The translations under genes and the position numbers were made by a program. The notes under the pieces were generated by a model. That model made no database searches, was not told the DNA's origin, and saw nothing but the letters and a program-made list of their open reading frames with translations. A stretch of DNA of 64,000 nt, from NCBI GenBank assembly GCA_002706265.1, contig PAKU01000009.1, forward strand, positions 1-64,000. The letters run 5' to 3'. The stretch comes from Polycyclovorans sp. (GTDB taxonomy: Bacteria > Pseudomonadota > Gammaproteobacteria > Nevskiales > Nevskiaceae). Below are positions 45,356-55,600 of this stretch, one piece after another (the stretch's first letter is position 1; every line of letters starts with the position of its first letter).

Positions 45356-46391
45356 TCCAGATTCCATGCGCCCCCTGCAGCGACTGACCGTCATCGTGCC
45401 CGTGTTCAACGAAGCGGCGGGGCTCCCGGCGTTCTGGGCGCGCATTTCAGCGGTGCTCGACACCCTGGCCGACACCGTGACCGGCGAACTGCTGTTCATT
45501 GACGACGGCAGCCGTGACGACAGCCTGGCGGTCATTCAGGCGCTGGCGATGCGCGATGCGCGGGTCGGTTACCTGGCGCTGTCGCGCAATTTCGGCAAGG
45601 AAATTGCCATGAGCGCCGGCCTGGACTTTGCCGACGGTGACTGGGTGGTGCTGATCGACGCCGACCTGCAGGACCCGCCAGAGCTGATTCCCACCCTGCT
45701 CGCCAAGGCGCGCGAAGGGTTCGACACGGTCTACGCCCGGCGCGCCGCGCGGCTGGGCGAGGGCCTCACCAAGCGCGCCACGGCGTCGGTGTTCTACCGG
45801 CTGATGGGGCGCTTGAGCCGGCGGGTGGAAATTCCCGCCGACACCGGCGACTACCGCGTCATCAGCCGCCGTGCCGTGCTGGCGCTGCGGCAGATCAAGG
45901 AGCGCAACCGCTTCATGAAGGGCCTGTTCGCGTGGATTGGTTTCCCCAGCGCGGCGGTGACCTATGTGCGGGATCCGCGCAGCGAGGGTGTCAGCAGCTT
46001 CAGCCTGTGGCGGCTGTGGAATTTCGCACTCGACGGCATCACCAGCTTCTCGACCGCGCCGCTCAAGTTGGCCACCTATGCCGGCATGCTGGTGGCGATG
46101 CTGGCATTCGTTGCCGGGGGCTTCATCATTCTCAAGACGCTGATCTACGGCGACCCCGTGCCGGGGTTTCCCACCCTGATGGTGACCCTGCTGTTCTTCA
46201 GCGGCCTGCAACTGCTGTTCATCGGGGTCATCGGCGAGTATCTGGCGCGGCTGTTCGACGAGGCCAAGCAGCGCCCGCTGTACCTGCTGAAAGACCAGAA
46301 AGTCGCCGGCGTGCGTCAGCCGACGACGACAGCCGCGCCAGCGGTCACTCAAAGCCGATCAACGGTTGCGCCGACCACGCAAGATTTCTGA
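45348..46391 (+). CDS. GtrB/DPMS-type glycosyltransferase family 2
   Basis: The 347-residue protein has a GT-A catalytic domain (about 8-220): LTVIVPVFNEAAGLP, LLFIDDGSRDDSL, SRNFGKEIAMSAGLDFA, LIDADLQDPPELIP and DTGDYRVISRRAV. Two C-terminal membrane helices follow (about 240-265, 275-300). It charges polyprenyl phosphate with a sugar on the cytoplasmic face for GtrA to flip. GTG at 45348 has GGAAC upstream; an ATG at 45366 is the alternative. The C-terminal tail is Thr/Ala-rich. fliC follows 92 bases later. Confidence 0.88.
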   Translation: MADPDSMRPLQRLTVIVPVFNEAAGLPAFWARISAVLDTLADTVTGELLFIDDGSRDDSLAVIQALAMRDARVGYLALSRNFGKEIAMSAGLDFADGDWVVLIDADLQDPPELIPTLLAKAREGFDTVYARRAARLGEGLTKRATASVFYRLMGRLSRRVEIPADTGDYRVISRRAVLALRQIKERNRFMKGLFAWIGFPSAAVTYVRDPRSEGVSSFSLWRLWNFALDGITSFSTAPLKLATYAGMLVAMLAFVAGGFIILKTLIYGDPVPGFPTLMVTLLFFSGLQLLFIGVIGEYLARLFDEAKQRPLYLLKDQKVAGVRQPTTTAAPAVTQSRSTVAPTTQDF

Positions 46392-46405
46392 TCCAGGGCC
46401 GAAAC
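46379..46405 (+). promoter_or_regulatory. fliC: Candidate FliA (sigma-28) promoter of fliC
   Basis: GCAA (46379-46382), a 15-base spacer and GCCGAAAC (46398-46405) match the FliA pattern TAAA-N15-GCCGATAA with two mismatches in each box and exact spacing. It starts inside the preceding gene and leaves a leader of about 79 bases before the flagellin ATG. Tentative. Confidence 0.35.
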
Positions 46406-46446
46406 AGGGTTTGACCGTCACCTTCCCCTTCGACGGCACACCCTCA

Positions 46447-46466
46447 CCCCGGATCGCCGGGGTTTT
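46447..46466 (+). terminator. Short hairpin with T run before fliC
   Basis: CCCCGG pairs with CCGGGG around ATCG and is followed by TTTT. It could end transcription of the glycosyltransferase genes or structure the flagellin leader. The stem is only six pairs. Confidence 0.45.
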
Positions 46467-46483
46467 CAACCCGGAGATGGAAC

Positions 46484-47620
46484 ATGCAAGTCATCAACAC
46501 CAACGTCATGTCGCTCAACGCCCAGCGCAACCTGTCTGGCAGTAGCGAAGCCCTCGCTACGTCACTGCAGCGCCTGTCTTCAGGCCAGCGCATCAATAGC
46601 GCCAAGGACGACGCCGCAGGTCTGGCCATTGCCAACCGTTTCACCACGCAGATTCGCGGCATGGACCAGGCGGGCCGCAACGCCAACGACGCCATCAGCC
46701 TCACGCAGACCGCTGAAGGCGCGCTGGTGGAAGTCAGCAACAACCTGCAACGCATCCGCGAACTGGCGGTGCAGTCCCGCAATGCCACCAACAGCCAAAC
46801 CGACCGTGACGCGCTCAATGCTGAAGCCACGCAGTTGCTGAGTGAAATCAACCGCGTCGCCGAGCAGACCAGCTTCAACGGTGTGAAGTTGCTCGACGGC
46901 AGCTTCTCCAACCAGAGTTTCCAGGTCGGTGCCGACGTGGGCCAGACCATCGACGTCACCTCCATCGTCGACGCCACCACCGCCAACCTGGGCAGCTATG
47001 GCCGCGCCACGGTGACCTCGGTGGCCGCAGCTGACTTCACCGACGTGCTCGCAGCGGGCGATGTCACCATCAACGGTGTCAACCTCGAAGCCATGGGCGC
47101 GGCAGCGTCAGCCAGCGAACGCTCCGAGCAGCTGATGACGGCGATCAACAAGACCTCTGGTGAATCGGGTGTGTACGCCATCAAGGACACCAACAACACG
47201 ATCTCGCTGGTGTCGACCACCGATGACATCGTGGTGGCCTTTGCAGGCGCAGGCGACACGGGCAGCACCGGTTTGACTGCGGCCACCACGGCGCGCGCCA
47301 CCACCACGGGTATTTCCACGGTGGACATCTCCAGCGTGGCCGGTGCGGACGCAGCGATGCAGGCGATGGACTCGGCGCTGCAGTCGATCAACTCCACCCG
47401 TGCAGACCTCGGTGCGCTGCAAAACCGGTTCAGCTCGGTGGTCAGCAACCTGCAGACCAGCAGCGAAAACCTCTCGGCTTCACGCAGCCGCATCATGGAC
47501 ACCGACTTTGCCAAGGAAACGGCCAGCCTCACCCGCGCCCAGATCCTGCAGCAGGCCGGCACCGCGATGCTCTCGCAAGCCAACTCTGCGCCGCAGGGCG
47601 TGCTGTCCCTGCTCCGCTAA
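46484..47620 (+). CDS. fliC: Flagellin
   Basis: The 378-residue filament subunit has the conserved N-terminal D0/D1 (MQVINTNVMSLNAQRNL, LSSGQRINSAKDDAAGLAIANR, QRIRELAVQS) and C-terminal D1/D0 (SSENLSASRSRIMDTDFAKE and QILQQAGTAMLSQANSAPQGVLSLLR, cited in parts). A short, Thr/Ala/Val-rich variable middle (about 165-290) lies between them. Its Ser/Thr richness would suit O-glycosylation, and sugar-transfer genes lie directly upstream. A good AGGAG-like site (GGAGATGG) precedes the ATG. Confidence 0.95.
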   Translation: MQVINTNVMSLNAQRNLSGSSEALATSLQRLSSGQRINSAKDDAAGLAIANRFTTQIRGMDQAGRNANDAISLTQTAEGALVEVSNNLQRIRELAVQSRNATNSQTDRDALNAEATQLLSEINRVAEQTSFNGVKLLDGSFSNQSFQVGADVGQTIDVTSIVDATTANLGSYGRATVTSVAAADFTDVLAAGDVTINGVNLEAMGAAASASERSEQLMTAINKTSGESGVYAIKDTNNTISLVSTTDDIVVAFAGAGDTGSTGLTAATTARATTTGISTVDISSVAGADAAMQAMDSALQSINSTRADLGALQNRFSSVVSNLQTSSENLSASRSRIMDTDFAKETASLTRAQILQQAGTAMLSQANSAPQGVLSLLR

Positions 47621-47637
47621 CCGGAGGCGCCATCAGC

Positions 47638-47664
47638 GCGAAGGCGGGGGTTTCCCCGCCTTCG
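47638..47664 (+). terminator. Stem-loop after fliC
   Basis: CGAAGGCGGGG pairs with CCCCGCCTTCG around GTTT, a strong stem just after the flagellin stop but without a clear T tract. It may stabilise or attenuate the fliC message before flaG. Confidence 0.6.
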
Positions 47665-47679
47665 CCTTGGCGATGAGAC

Positions 47680-48021
47680 ATGGACGCTTCCACCGATCTG
47701 GCCACGTTGTTGGGCCGCGTATTTTCACCGTCCGGGGCGAGCAGCCCGCGGACGGTTTCGGCGTCATCGCCGTCGTTGCAAGGAGGGCAGGCGATAGAGC
47801 CGCTCCCCCCGCAGCGACTGGAGCAGGTGCTAGAGGAGGCCAATACCGAGCTGAAAGCCCGGCAGACCGGCCTTCGGTTCATTCAGCAGGACGCCCTGCC
47901 ACGACCGGTGATTCAGATCATCGACGAGGCCAGCGGTGAGGTGTTACGACAAATTCCCAACGAAGCTGCCGTGCGCATCGCCCAGGCCCTCACCGGTCTG
48001 TTGGTCGATCAGCAGGCCTGA
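47680..48021 (+). CDS. flaG: FlaG-family flagellar protein
   Basis: The 113-residue protein ends with the FlaG domain: LKARQTGLRFIQQDALPRP, VIQIIDEASGEVLRQIPNEAAVRIAQAL (in part). A variable Ser/Pro-rich N-terminus precedes it. FlaG influences filament length. It lies between fliC and fliD as in Pseudomonas and Vibrio. Confidence 0.9.
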   Translation: MDASTDLATLLGRVFSPSGASSPRTVSASSPSLQGGQAIEPLPPQRLEQVLEEANTELKARQTGLRFIQQDALPRPVIQIIDEASGEVLRQIPNEAAVRIAQALTGLLVDQQA

Positions 48022-48032
48022 GGAGCAACGAC

Positions 48033-49388
48033 ATGTCGGATCTTTCCTTTGGTGGTGTGGGCAGTGGCCTCGACATTGCCGGCATCGTTAACCAGTTGGT
48101 GTCGGCCGAGCGCAGCGGTACGGATGCCCGCATCAACCGCACGCTCTCACAATCGAATGCGCAGATTTCCGCGCTCGGCAATTTTCGCGCGGCGGCAGAT
48201 GCCTTGCAGCGCCAGGTCACCGACTTGACCAAAACCGGCCTCACCCAATTTGCCGCGACGGTGCAGAAGGATTCGCCGTTCTCGGCCACCGCAAGCGACA
48301 AGGCCCAGGCCGGGACCTATGCCGTTACCGTGCAGCAAAAGGCCCTGTCGCAGAGTCTTCGCAGTGGCGCCTTCGCGGCTGCGGACACCCCAGTTGGCAC
48401 TGGCACCTTGCGCATCGGCATGGGCGAAGGATCGTTTGATATCGAATTGACCGACGGCGACAACGCGCTGTCGGCGGTGGCCAACGCCATCAATCGGGCG
48501 CCCGGCAACACGGGCGTCAATGCCCGCGTAGTGGTGGCCGACGGCGGCGCGCATCTCATTCTCAGTAGCCGCAATGCCGGGTCTGACAATGCAATGACGA
48601 TTGAGGTGATTGGCGGGGCAGGGGGCTTGGACGCCCTGCAGTATCTCGGCGTTCCGGGCGATGGCTTCACCCAGACACAGGCCGCACAAGACGCGGTCAT
48701 CGAGGTTGATGGGCTTACCATCACTCGCAGCAGTAACAGTTTTGACGACGTGATTCCCGGCGTCAGTCTGCGCATCAACGAGCAAAATCCGGGTGAGGCG
48801 TTCAATATCACCGTGAGCCCCGATTTGGACAAGACCGTCTCGCGGCTGACCTCGCTGGTCAGCGCCTACAACGCGACGATGGGCATCGCCCGCAACCTCA
48901 CGCGCTACGACCCGGCCACCCGCCAGGCCGGTGCGTTGCAAGGCGACGCGACCTTGCGCGGCGCCAGCTCGGCGCTGCGCAATGCGCTCAATGGCAGCAT
49001 GGAGGGCAATGCCTTGCAGACCATGGCGTCCATCGGCTTCAACAGTGCCACCGATGGAACCATCACCCTCGACGAGACCAAGCTCCGGTCGATGCTGACT
49101 GACCAACCCGAAGCGGTTGAGCGACTGCTGAGTGGCGACGGCGGACTGGCCTCGCGCATGACCGAGGCCCTCAATGGCTATCTGGGCGACGAAGGCCGGT
49201 TGGCGGCCAAACGCAGCAGCCTGGATGCCCGCGTCAAGATGGCCAACGCTGACCAGGTGAATCTCGACCGGCGCATGGATCAGGTGCGGGCCGGTTTGGA
49301 GCGTCAATTCAACGCACTTGACACGCTGGTCGGGCAGATGACGTCCACCAGTAGTTTCCTCAACGCACAGCTGTCGAGATTGCTGTAA
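48033..49388 (+). CDS. fliD: Flagellar hook-associated protein 2 (filament cap)
   Basis: The 451-residue protein has the FliD N-terminal domain (FGGVGSGLDIAGIVNQLVSAE) and C-terminal coiled-coil domain (TLDETKLRSMLTDQPEAVERL; LDRRMDQVRAGLERQFNALD; STSSFLNAQLSRLL). It caps the filament and folds flagellin as it emerges. It follows flaG by 11 bases. Confidence 0.94.
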   Translation: MSDLSFGGVGSGLDIAGIVNQLVSAERSGTDARINRTLSQSNAQISALGNFRAAADALQRQVTDLTKTGLTQFAATVQKDSPFSATASDKAQAGTYAVTVQQKALSQSLRSGAFAAADTPVGTGTLRIGMGEGSFDIELTDGDNALSAVANAINRAPGNTGVNARVVVADGGAHLILSSRNAGSDNAMTIEVIGGAGGLDALQYLGVPGDGFTQTQAAQDAVIEVDGLTITRSSNSFDDVIPGVSLRINEQNPGEAFNITVSPDLDKTVSRLTSLVSAYNATMGIARNLTRYDPATRQAGALQGDATLRGASSALRNALNGSMEGNALQTMASIGFNSATDGTITLDETKLRSMLTDQPEAVERLLSGDGGLASRMTEALNGYLGDEGRLAAKRSSLDARVKMANADQVNLDRRMDQVRAGLERQFNALDTLVGQMTSTSSFLNAQLSRLL

Positions 49389-49462
49389 TCAGGCCATACC
49401 GGGCTCAAGTCCCCGCGTTTGTGGCCGATACAGAGAACAGACTAATCAGGAGACGAAGCGCC

Positions 49463-49861
49463 ATGTCGCATGCCGCCACCCTTGCCGCCTTCGCCGGCGC
49501 CGGCCCTCTCGCACAGGCCGAGGCGATGTCGCCGCACCGGCAGATTGAACTGCTGATGGGCGGGTTGTTGACCCGCGTGGCGCGGCTGCGTCATGCGCTG
49601 CGCCAGGCGCAACCGCAGGCCCGCCGGGATGACGCTGATCGGGCGCTGGCCATCCTGGCCTATCTGCGCGCCATTCTCGATCCGCGTGGAGATGCCGAAC
49701 TGGTTGCGCGGCTTGACACGTTGTACCGCTACTGCGAATCGCGCATCCTGGTGGCCTGCTCGCAGCGTGACGAAAGCGCACTGTTGGAGGTGACCTCGCT
49801 AATCACCGACATCAAACAGGCCTGGGACGGCATCGCGCCCAACCAGGCGGTCGCGGCATGA
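49463..49861 (+). CDS. fliS: Flagellin export chaperone FliS
   Basis: The 132-residue helical protein fits FliS: MSPHRQIELLMGGLLTRVARLRHAL resembles the family's SPxxLIxMLYDGAL region, and RALAILAYLRAILDPRGD and LYRYCESRILVAC resemble its later helices. It binds the flagellin C-terminus in the cytoplasm. The ATG at 49463 has AGGAGA upstream, better than the GTG-like start at 49421. Its stop overlaps the next gene. Confidence 0.85.
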   Translation: MSHAATLAAFAGAGPLAQAEAMSPHRQIELLMGGLLTRVARLRHALRQAQPQARRDDADRALAILAYLRAILDPRGDAELVARLDTLYRYCESRILVACSQRDESALLEVTSLITDIKQAWDGIAPNQAVAA

Positions 49862-50169
49862 GCACCGAGGCTCCTGCCGTTGCGGTGGCTGCGCTGAGTC
49901 GTGCGGTGAGCCAGCTGGAAGCGGCCGCTGCCAACGAAAACTGGGATGAAGTCTCCGAGCAATTGATGCGACAGCGCCGCTTCATGGAGCAATGGTTACC
50001 GCGCTGCGAGTCGCTCTCGGCCGACGTACGCGCGGCGCTGCATGACATTCTCAGCCGCTACCATGCCGTGCTGTACGCGCTTGAAGCCGCACGGGAGCGC
50101 GTAAGGCAACTGCTGCTGCGGCCCCCGCCGGCGCTCAGCGCCCGCGAACGCGCCTACCTTGAGGCCTGA
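49858..50169 (+). CDS. FliT-like flagellar chaperone
   Basis: The 103-residue, wholly helical protein lies after fliS, with ATGA overlap, where fliT is usually found. It has WDEVSEQLMRQRRFMEQWLP near the centre, in keeping with FliT-type chaperones for FliD, but similarity by eye is low and the name rests mainly on position. Confidence 0.6.
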   Translation: MSTEAPAVAVAALSRAVSQLEAAAANENWDEVSEQLMRQRRFMEQWLPRCESLSADVRAALHDILSRYHAVLYALEAARERVRQLLLRPPPALSARERAYLEA

Positions 50170-50173
50170 GCCC

Positions 50174-50737
50174 ATGGCCACCACCACAACGACAACGACA
50201 ACCGAACCCCACGACCCCGCGCCCGGCGTGAGCTGCACCGTGCTGGTGCCGGCCGATTGCCAGCCGGGCGCGCACGGCGACGACACCGCCGCGCTGGCGC
50301 TGATTCGCCTGTTGGGTCTGGAAGCGCTGCAGGCCGATCGGTCGCCGACCCAAGATGCGCACATCGGCACCGCCGACTGGCGCACCCAGGCGCAGCTCGA
50401 CCTGGCGCTGGACGCCCTGCGTGAATTGCAGCGTCACCTGATGCCGCTGCCGGCAACGCGCACCCTGAGCCTGTCGCCGGGCCATGTGCAGGTGCCGCGC
50501 GACGCCGATGACTGGCCCGCCTTGCTCGCCCCCGGCGCCACCGGATGGCTGCGCCTGTGGCTCGACATGCGCATGCCACAGCCGATTCTGTTGCCGGTCA
50601 TGGGTGCCGCGCGCGGGTTTGACCTGTGCCCGGTGGCCACCGAACTGGACGCGGCGGTGGAGTCCCTGATCTTCCGTCTGCACCGCCGTGAGATCGCCCG
50701 CCACCGGCGCGTTGCGGCGCCCGCGCCGGTGCGCTAA
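50174..50737 (+). CDS. Atypical PilZ-domain protein
   Basis: The 187-residue protein has a Thr-rich N-terminus (eight Thr in a row) and ends with WLRLWLDMRMPQPILLPV, then ESLIFRLHRREIARHRR, which fits the atypical PilZ (tPilZ) family of c-di-GMP-related proteins encoded beside fliC/fliD in gammaproteobacteria. The classical RxxxR...D/NxSxxG c-di-GMP-binding residues are not evident. It probably couples second-messenger signalling to motility. Confidence 0.65.
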   Translation: MATTTTTTTTEPHDPAPGVSCTVLVPADCQPGAHGDDTAALALIRLLGLEALQADRSPTQDAHIGTADWRTQAQLDLALDALRELQRHLMPLPATRTLSLSPGHVQVPRDADDWPALLAPGATGWLRLWLDMRMPQPILLPVMGAARGFDLCPVATELDAAVESLIFRLHRREIARHRRVAAPAPVR

Positions 50738-50772
50738 AACAAAGCCATGACCCTGATGCGTGAACGTCCCGC

Positions 50773-51435
50773 GTGACGCCAACAACCCCCGCGCGTGCGC
50801 TGCTGGCCGACGATCACGCCCTGGTGCGCGCCGGGCTGCGGCAATTGCTGGAGCAGACCGGCCAGGTCACCATCGTGGCCGAAGCCGACGATGGTCTGCC
50901 GGTGCCGGATCTGGTGGCTGCGCATCAGGTGGCGCTCGCGGTGCTCGACATTTCGATGCCGCATCTGAGCGGGCTGGATCTGCTGCCGATTCTGCGCCGC
51001 CGCTTCCCCGACCTGAAAATCATGATGCTCAGCATGCACACCGATGCCGAGTACGTGCGCGAGGCGCTGCGGCGCGGCGCCAATGGTTTTGTGGCCAAGG
51101 ACACCCGCCCCGAAACCCTGCGGCTGGCGTTGGCGCAGGTGCTGGAGGGCCAGACATATGGCATGGACGGCCTGCGGCCGCCGCCGCGAACCCCGGCCCC
51201 GGCCGCGACGTCCGCCGGCCCGGTCGCGGCCCTGCCGCCGCGCCAGCGACAGTTGCTGGACCTGCTGGGGCAGGGCCATTCCACCCGCGAAATCGCCCTG
51301 CTGCTGGGCGTGGGCGTGAAAACCGTGGAAACCCATCGTGCCCGGCTGATCCAGGCGCTCAAACTGCGGCATGGCAATGACCTGCTGCGGTTTGCCATGC
51401 AGCACCGCGCCGAGCAGGGCGCCGCCGGTCACTGA
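50773..51435 (+). CDS. NarL/FixJ-type response regulator
   Basis: The 220-residue protein has a receiver domain (ALLADDHALVRAGLRQLLE; phosphoacceptor Asp in LAVLDISMPHLSG; FVAKD lysine) and a LuxR HTH (PPRQRQLLDLLGQGHSTREIALLLGVGVKTVETHRARL). A Pro/Ala-rich linker (about 135-155) joins them. All phosphotransfer residues are present. No partner histidine kinase is beside it. Its position suggests a link with motility. GTG start at 50773. Confidence 0.9.
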   Translation: MTPTTPARALLADDHALVRAGLRQLLEQTGQVTIVAEADDGLPVPDLVAAHQVALAVLDISMPHLSGLDLLPILRRRFPDLKIMMLSMHTDAEYVREALRRGANGFVAKDTRPETLRLALAQVLEGQTYGMDGLRPPPRTPAPAATSAGPVAALPPRQRQLLDLLGQGHSTREIALLLGVGVKTVETHRARLIQALKLRHGNDLLRFAMQHRAEQGAAGH

Positions 51436-51492
51436 GCGGGCCGGCCGCGTGGGCGGCTGTCGGGGATCGTCAACAGACCCTAAAATGGCGCC

Positions 51493-51825
51493 ATGTCCAA
51501 ACCGACCCATCTGTACCGCATCAGCTTTCGCAACCACGACCAGATTTTCGAGGTTTATGCCCGCGAGGTCTCGCACGGTGCGCTGCTGGGTTTCGTGGAG
51601 ATCGGCAAGCTGGTGTTTGGCGAGAAATCCAGCGTTGTCGTGGACCCCACCGAAGAAAAGCTCAAGGCCCAGTTTGAAGGGGTGGAGCGGTTTTTCGTGC
51701 CGGCGCACGCGGTGATTCGCATCGATCAGGTCAGCGCCAGCGGGCCGTCGCGCATCACCGCAGCCGGTGAAGGCGGCAAGGTGATGCCGTTTCCGCTGTA
51801 TCCCCCCAGCGCCCCCAAGAGCTGA
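51493..51825 (+). CDS. DUF1820-family protein
   Basis: The 110-residue soluble protein matches DUF1820: YRISFRNHDQIFEVYAREVS, GFVEIGKLVFGEKSSVVVDPTEEKL and FFVPAHAVIRIDQV. It is found through gammaproteobacteria with unknown function. The metallo-hydrolase gene begins seven bases after the stop. Confidence 0.85.
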   Translation: MSKPTHLYRISFRNHDQIFEVYAREVSHGALLGFVEIGKLVFGEKSSVVVDPTEEKLKAQFEGVERFFVPAHAVIRIDQVSASGPSRITAAGEGGKVMPFPLYPPSAPKS

Positions 51826-51831
51826 ACGGTG

Positions 51832-52599
51832 ATGTTTCGCTTCGCCTCGCTGGGCTCGGGCAGCAAGGGCAACGGCACCCTCGTCGAAGCGGGGGGTGTT
51901 CGGGTGCTCATCGACTGTGGATTCGGCCTGAAGGACGCGCAGGCGCGCCTGGCGCGGCTGGGGCTGGAGGCCGGGCAGCTCGACGCCATTCTGGTCACCC
52001 ACGAACACAGTGATCACGCCGGCGGCGTGGCGCGATTGGCGCGGCGATGCAACACGCCGGTGTATGGCACCCACGGCACCGTGCGGCGGATGAGAAATCC
52101 TGAAAATCTGACGATTCGCAGTTTCGATGCCGATACCTGCTTCGAGATTGGCGCGCTGCGGGTCACGGCGTTTTCGGTGCCGCACGACGCGGTGCAGCCC
52201 TGCCAGTTCCGCTTTGACTGGGGCGGTCGTTCACTGGGCGTGCTGTCCGATCTGGGACACGTGACGCCCCACGTCACCGACGCGTTGCGCGACCTTGATG
52301 CCTTGATGCTGGAGTTCAATCATGACCCGCAGATGCTCAGGGACGGGCCCTATCCGCCCGCCTTGCGGGCGCGGGTGGCGGGCGACTGGGGGCATCTGTC
52401 CAACGCGCAGGCGGCCGCGCTGCTGGGCCAGTTGCCGCATCAGCGCCTGCAGCATCTGTGGCTGACCCACCTGTCGGAAACCAACAACACGCCGGACCAT
52501 GCGCTGATGTCGATCGAGGACGCTCTGGGCGCGCCGCATCCGCTGGCCCGCTGCGCCACGCAGCTTGCAGGGTTTGGATGGTGCGAGGTGGTGGGGTAG
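51832..52599 (+). CDS. Metallo-beta-lactamase-fold hydrolase (YycJ/WalJ-like)
   Basis: The 255-residue protein has the metal motif [10 protein letters not shown] and further histidines in DLGHVTPHV and LTHLSETNN. The opening [20 protein letters not shown] is typical of the YycJ-like exonuclease/phosphodiesterase branch. A GTG one codon before the ATG is also possible. It is likely cytoplasmic and acts on nucleic acid or nucleotide phosphodiesters by family analogy. Confidence 0.85.
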   Translation: MFRFASLGSGSKGNGTLVEAGGVRVLIDCGFGLKDAQARLARLGLEAGQLDAILVTHEHSDHAGGVARLARRCNTPVYGTHGTVRRMRNPENLTIRSFDADTCFEIGALRVTAFSVPHDAVQPCQFRFDWGGRSLGVLSDLGHVTPHVTDALRDLDALMLEFNHDPQMLRDGPYPPALRARVAGDWGHLSNAQAAALLGQLPHQRLQHLWLTHLSETNNTPDHALMSIEDALGAPHPLARCATQLAGFGWCEVVG

Positions 52600-52642
52600 G
52601 CGACAATGGCGGGCTTGCCGCTCCTGTCTTGAGAAGCCCTTT

Positions 52643-55600
52643 ATGTCGTCGTTGCCCGTCACGCCGTCGGTCACCCTGATTCCCGGCGCCTGCTGGACCT
52701 CCGCTTTCAGGTTGCGCCGCCTGGCCACGGCGCTGGGCTGTGCGCCCGAGGCGCTGCGCATCCAGGACTTCTACCTCATCGATGGCGAGGCCGATGCCGA
52801 TCGGCTGGCCGCGCTGGTCGGCGCCCAGGGGCTGAACTGGCAAACCGCCACCACGCGCCTGTTCATCGTGCCGCGCATCGGCACCGTGTCGCCGTGGTCC
52901 AGCAAGGCCACCGACATTGCCCGGGTGTGCGGGCTGGACGGCGTTCGGCGCATCGAGCACGGCCGCGTGCTGCTGATCGACGGCCCGGCGCCGGCGGCGG
53001 CGGCGCTCAAGGCCGCCTACGACCCGATGATGGAGTCGGTGCTGCACGACGAGGCGGCGCTGGCGCAGGTATTCGATGCCCAGCCGCGGCGCGCATTGCG
53101 CAGCGTCGACGTGCTCGGCGGCGGGCGCGACGCGCTCTCCGCCGCGAATGCCGACTGGGGCCTGGCGCTGTCATCCGACGAGATCGACTACCTCACCGAG
53201 TACGCGCAGCAGGCCCGGCGCAACCTGACCGACGCCGAGCTGATGATGTTTGCGCAGGTCAACAGCGAGCATTGCCGGCACAAGATCTTCAATGCCGAGT
53301 TCACCGTGGACGGCCAGACCCAGCCGCACTCGCTGTTCGACATGATTCGCCTCACCTTCAAGGCCACACCCGAGGGCGTGCTGTCGGCCTACAAGGACAA
53401 CGCCGCGGTGATGGCCGGGCCTGCGGCGATGCGCTGGTTCCCCGAGGCCGACCGCGTGTGGCGGGGCCATGAAGAGCCCGTGCACATTTTGATGAAGGTG
53501 GAAACCCACAACCACCCCACCGGCATCAGCCCCGATCCGGGCGCGGCCACCGGCAGCGGCGGCGAGATTCGGGACGAGGCGGCAACCGGTCGCGGCGGCA
53601 AGCCCAAGGCGGGTTTGGCCGCGTTCAACACCGCCAACCTGCGCATTCCCGGCTTCGAGCAGCCGTGGGAGGCCCCGCTGTCGCGGCCCACACGCATGGC
53701 GTCGGCGCTGTCGATCATGCTCGAAGCGCCCATCGGCGCGGCGGCCTACAACAATGAATTTGGCCGGCCGTGCCTCAACGGCTATTTCCGCACGCTGGAA
53801 CAGGTGATGCCCGATGGCCGCAATCGCGGTTATCACAAGCCCATCATGATCGCCGGCGGCTACGGCAGCGTGCGCGACGGCCATGTGGACAAGTTGCCGG
53901 TGGTCGAAGGCGCGCTGCTGCTGGTGCTCGGCGGCCCGGCGATGCTGATTGGTCTGGGCGGCGGCGCGGCCAGTTCCATGGCCACCGGCAGCTCCACCGA
54001 GGCGCTGGACTTTGCCAGCGTGCAGCGCGCCAACCCCGAGCTGGAGCGCCGCTGTCAGGAAGTGGTCGATGCCTGCTGGCAGCTTGGGGACGCCAACCCC
54101 ATCGTGTCGGTTCACGACGTCGGCGCCGGCGGCGTGTCCAACGCCCTGCCCGAGCTGGTGCACGCCGACGGGCGCGGCGGGCACTTCCGGCTGCGCGACA
54201 TCCAGTCGGCCGACCCAGCGCTGTCGCCGATGGAAATCTGGTGCAACGAAAGCCAGGAGCGCTATGTGCTGGCCATCCGGCCCGAGGGGCTGGCGGTGAT
54301 CGAAGCCGCCTGCGCGCGCGAGCGCTGCCCCATGGCCGTGGTCGGCACCGCCACCGCCGCGCCGCGACTCATCGTTGACGACGCCGGGTCGCAGCCGCAC
54401 CCGGTGGACATGCCCATGGAGGTGTTGCTGGGCAAGCCGCCGCGCATGCGTCGTTCGACCAGCCGCGCCGCTGCGGTGACCCGCAAGCTGCCCAGGGTGG
54501 CGCTGGATGAGGCCATCACCCGGGTGCTGCGGCTGCCGGCCGTGGCGTCGAAGGAATTTCTCATCACCATCGGTGACCGCACCGTGGGCGGCCTGTCGGT
54601 GCGCGACCAGATGGTCGGCCCCTGGCAGGTGCCGGTGGCCGACTGCGCCGTCACCGCCACCGGCTTCACCGCCACCACCGGCGAGGCCATGGCCATGGGC
54701 GAGCGCCCGGCGCTGGCGCTGCTCGACGCCGCGGCATCGGGCCGTATGGCGGTGGCCGAAAGCATCACCAACATCGCCGCCGCCAAGATCGCCACGCTGT
54801 CGGACGTGCGGCTGTCGGCCAACTGGATGGCCGCCTGTGGTCAGGGCGATGAAGACGCCCGCCTGTTCGACGCGGTGCGCGCGGTGGGCGAGCAACTTTG
54901 CCCGGCGCTGGGCCTGTGCATCCCGGTGGGCAAGGATTCGCTGTCAATGAAGTCGCAGTGGCGCGATGACGCCGGTGCCGAGCAGGTGCAGACCGCGCCA
55001 GTGTCGCTGGTGGTCACCGCCTTCGCGCCGGTGGCCGATGTGCGCCGCAGCCTGACCCCGCAACTCTCGCCTGACCCCGACACCCGGCTGTTGCTGGTCG
55101 ATCTGGGCAACAGCCGCAACCGTCTCGGCGGTTCGGCGCTGGCGCAGGTTTACGGTGAACTCGGTGAAGTCGCGCCCGATCTGGACCAGCCCGCGCAGCT
55201 CAAGGCGGCCTGGAATCTGGTCCAGCGCTGGAACGACGGCCGCCTGCTGGCCTACCACGACCGCTCCGACGGCGGCCTGCTGGTCACCCTGCTGGAAATG
55301 GCCTTTGCCGGACATTGCGGCCTGCGCATCGACCTGCCCGAAGGCGATCTCATCGGCCAGCTGTTCGCCGAAGAGCTGGGCATGGTGGTGCAGGTGCACA
55401 AGCGCGATGCCGATGCCTTTGCCACCGATGGGCTGGCGGCAGGCCTCACCATCCAGACGCTGGGCGCGCCCAGTGCAGACGACCAGATTCGCCTGCTCAT
55501 GGACGGCGCCCAGCGCTATGCCGCGTCGCGGGTGCACCTGCATCAGACCTGGGCCGAAACCAGTTACCGGATCGCCGCGCTGCGCGACGACCCCGAGTGC

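Noticed and set aside
46350-46378. Alternative FliA-like site (CAAA ... GCCGACCA) inside the glycosyltransferase gene
   Set aside because: The spacer is one base off the optimum and the -10 box is poorer than the site at 46398.
53171-54895. 574-codon frame opposite purL
   Set aside because: No recognisable domain, and purL on the other strand is unambiguous.
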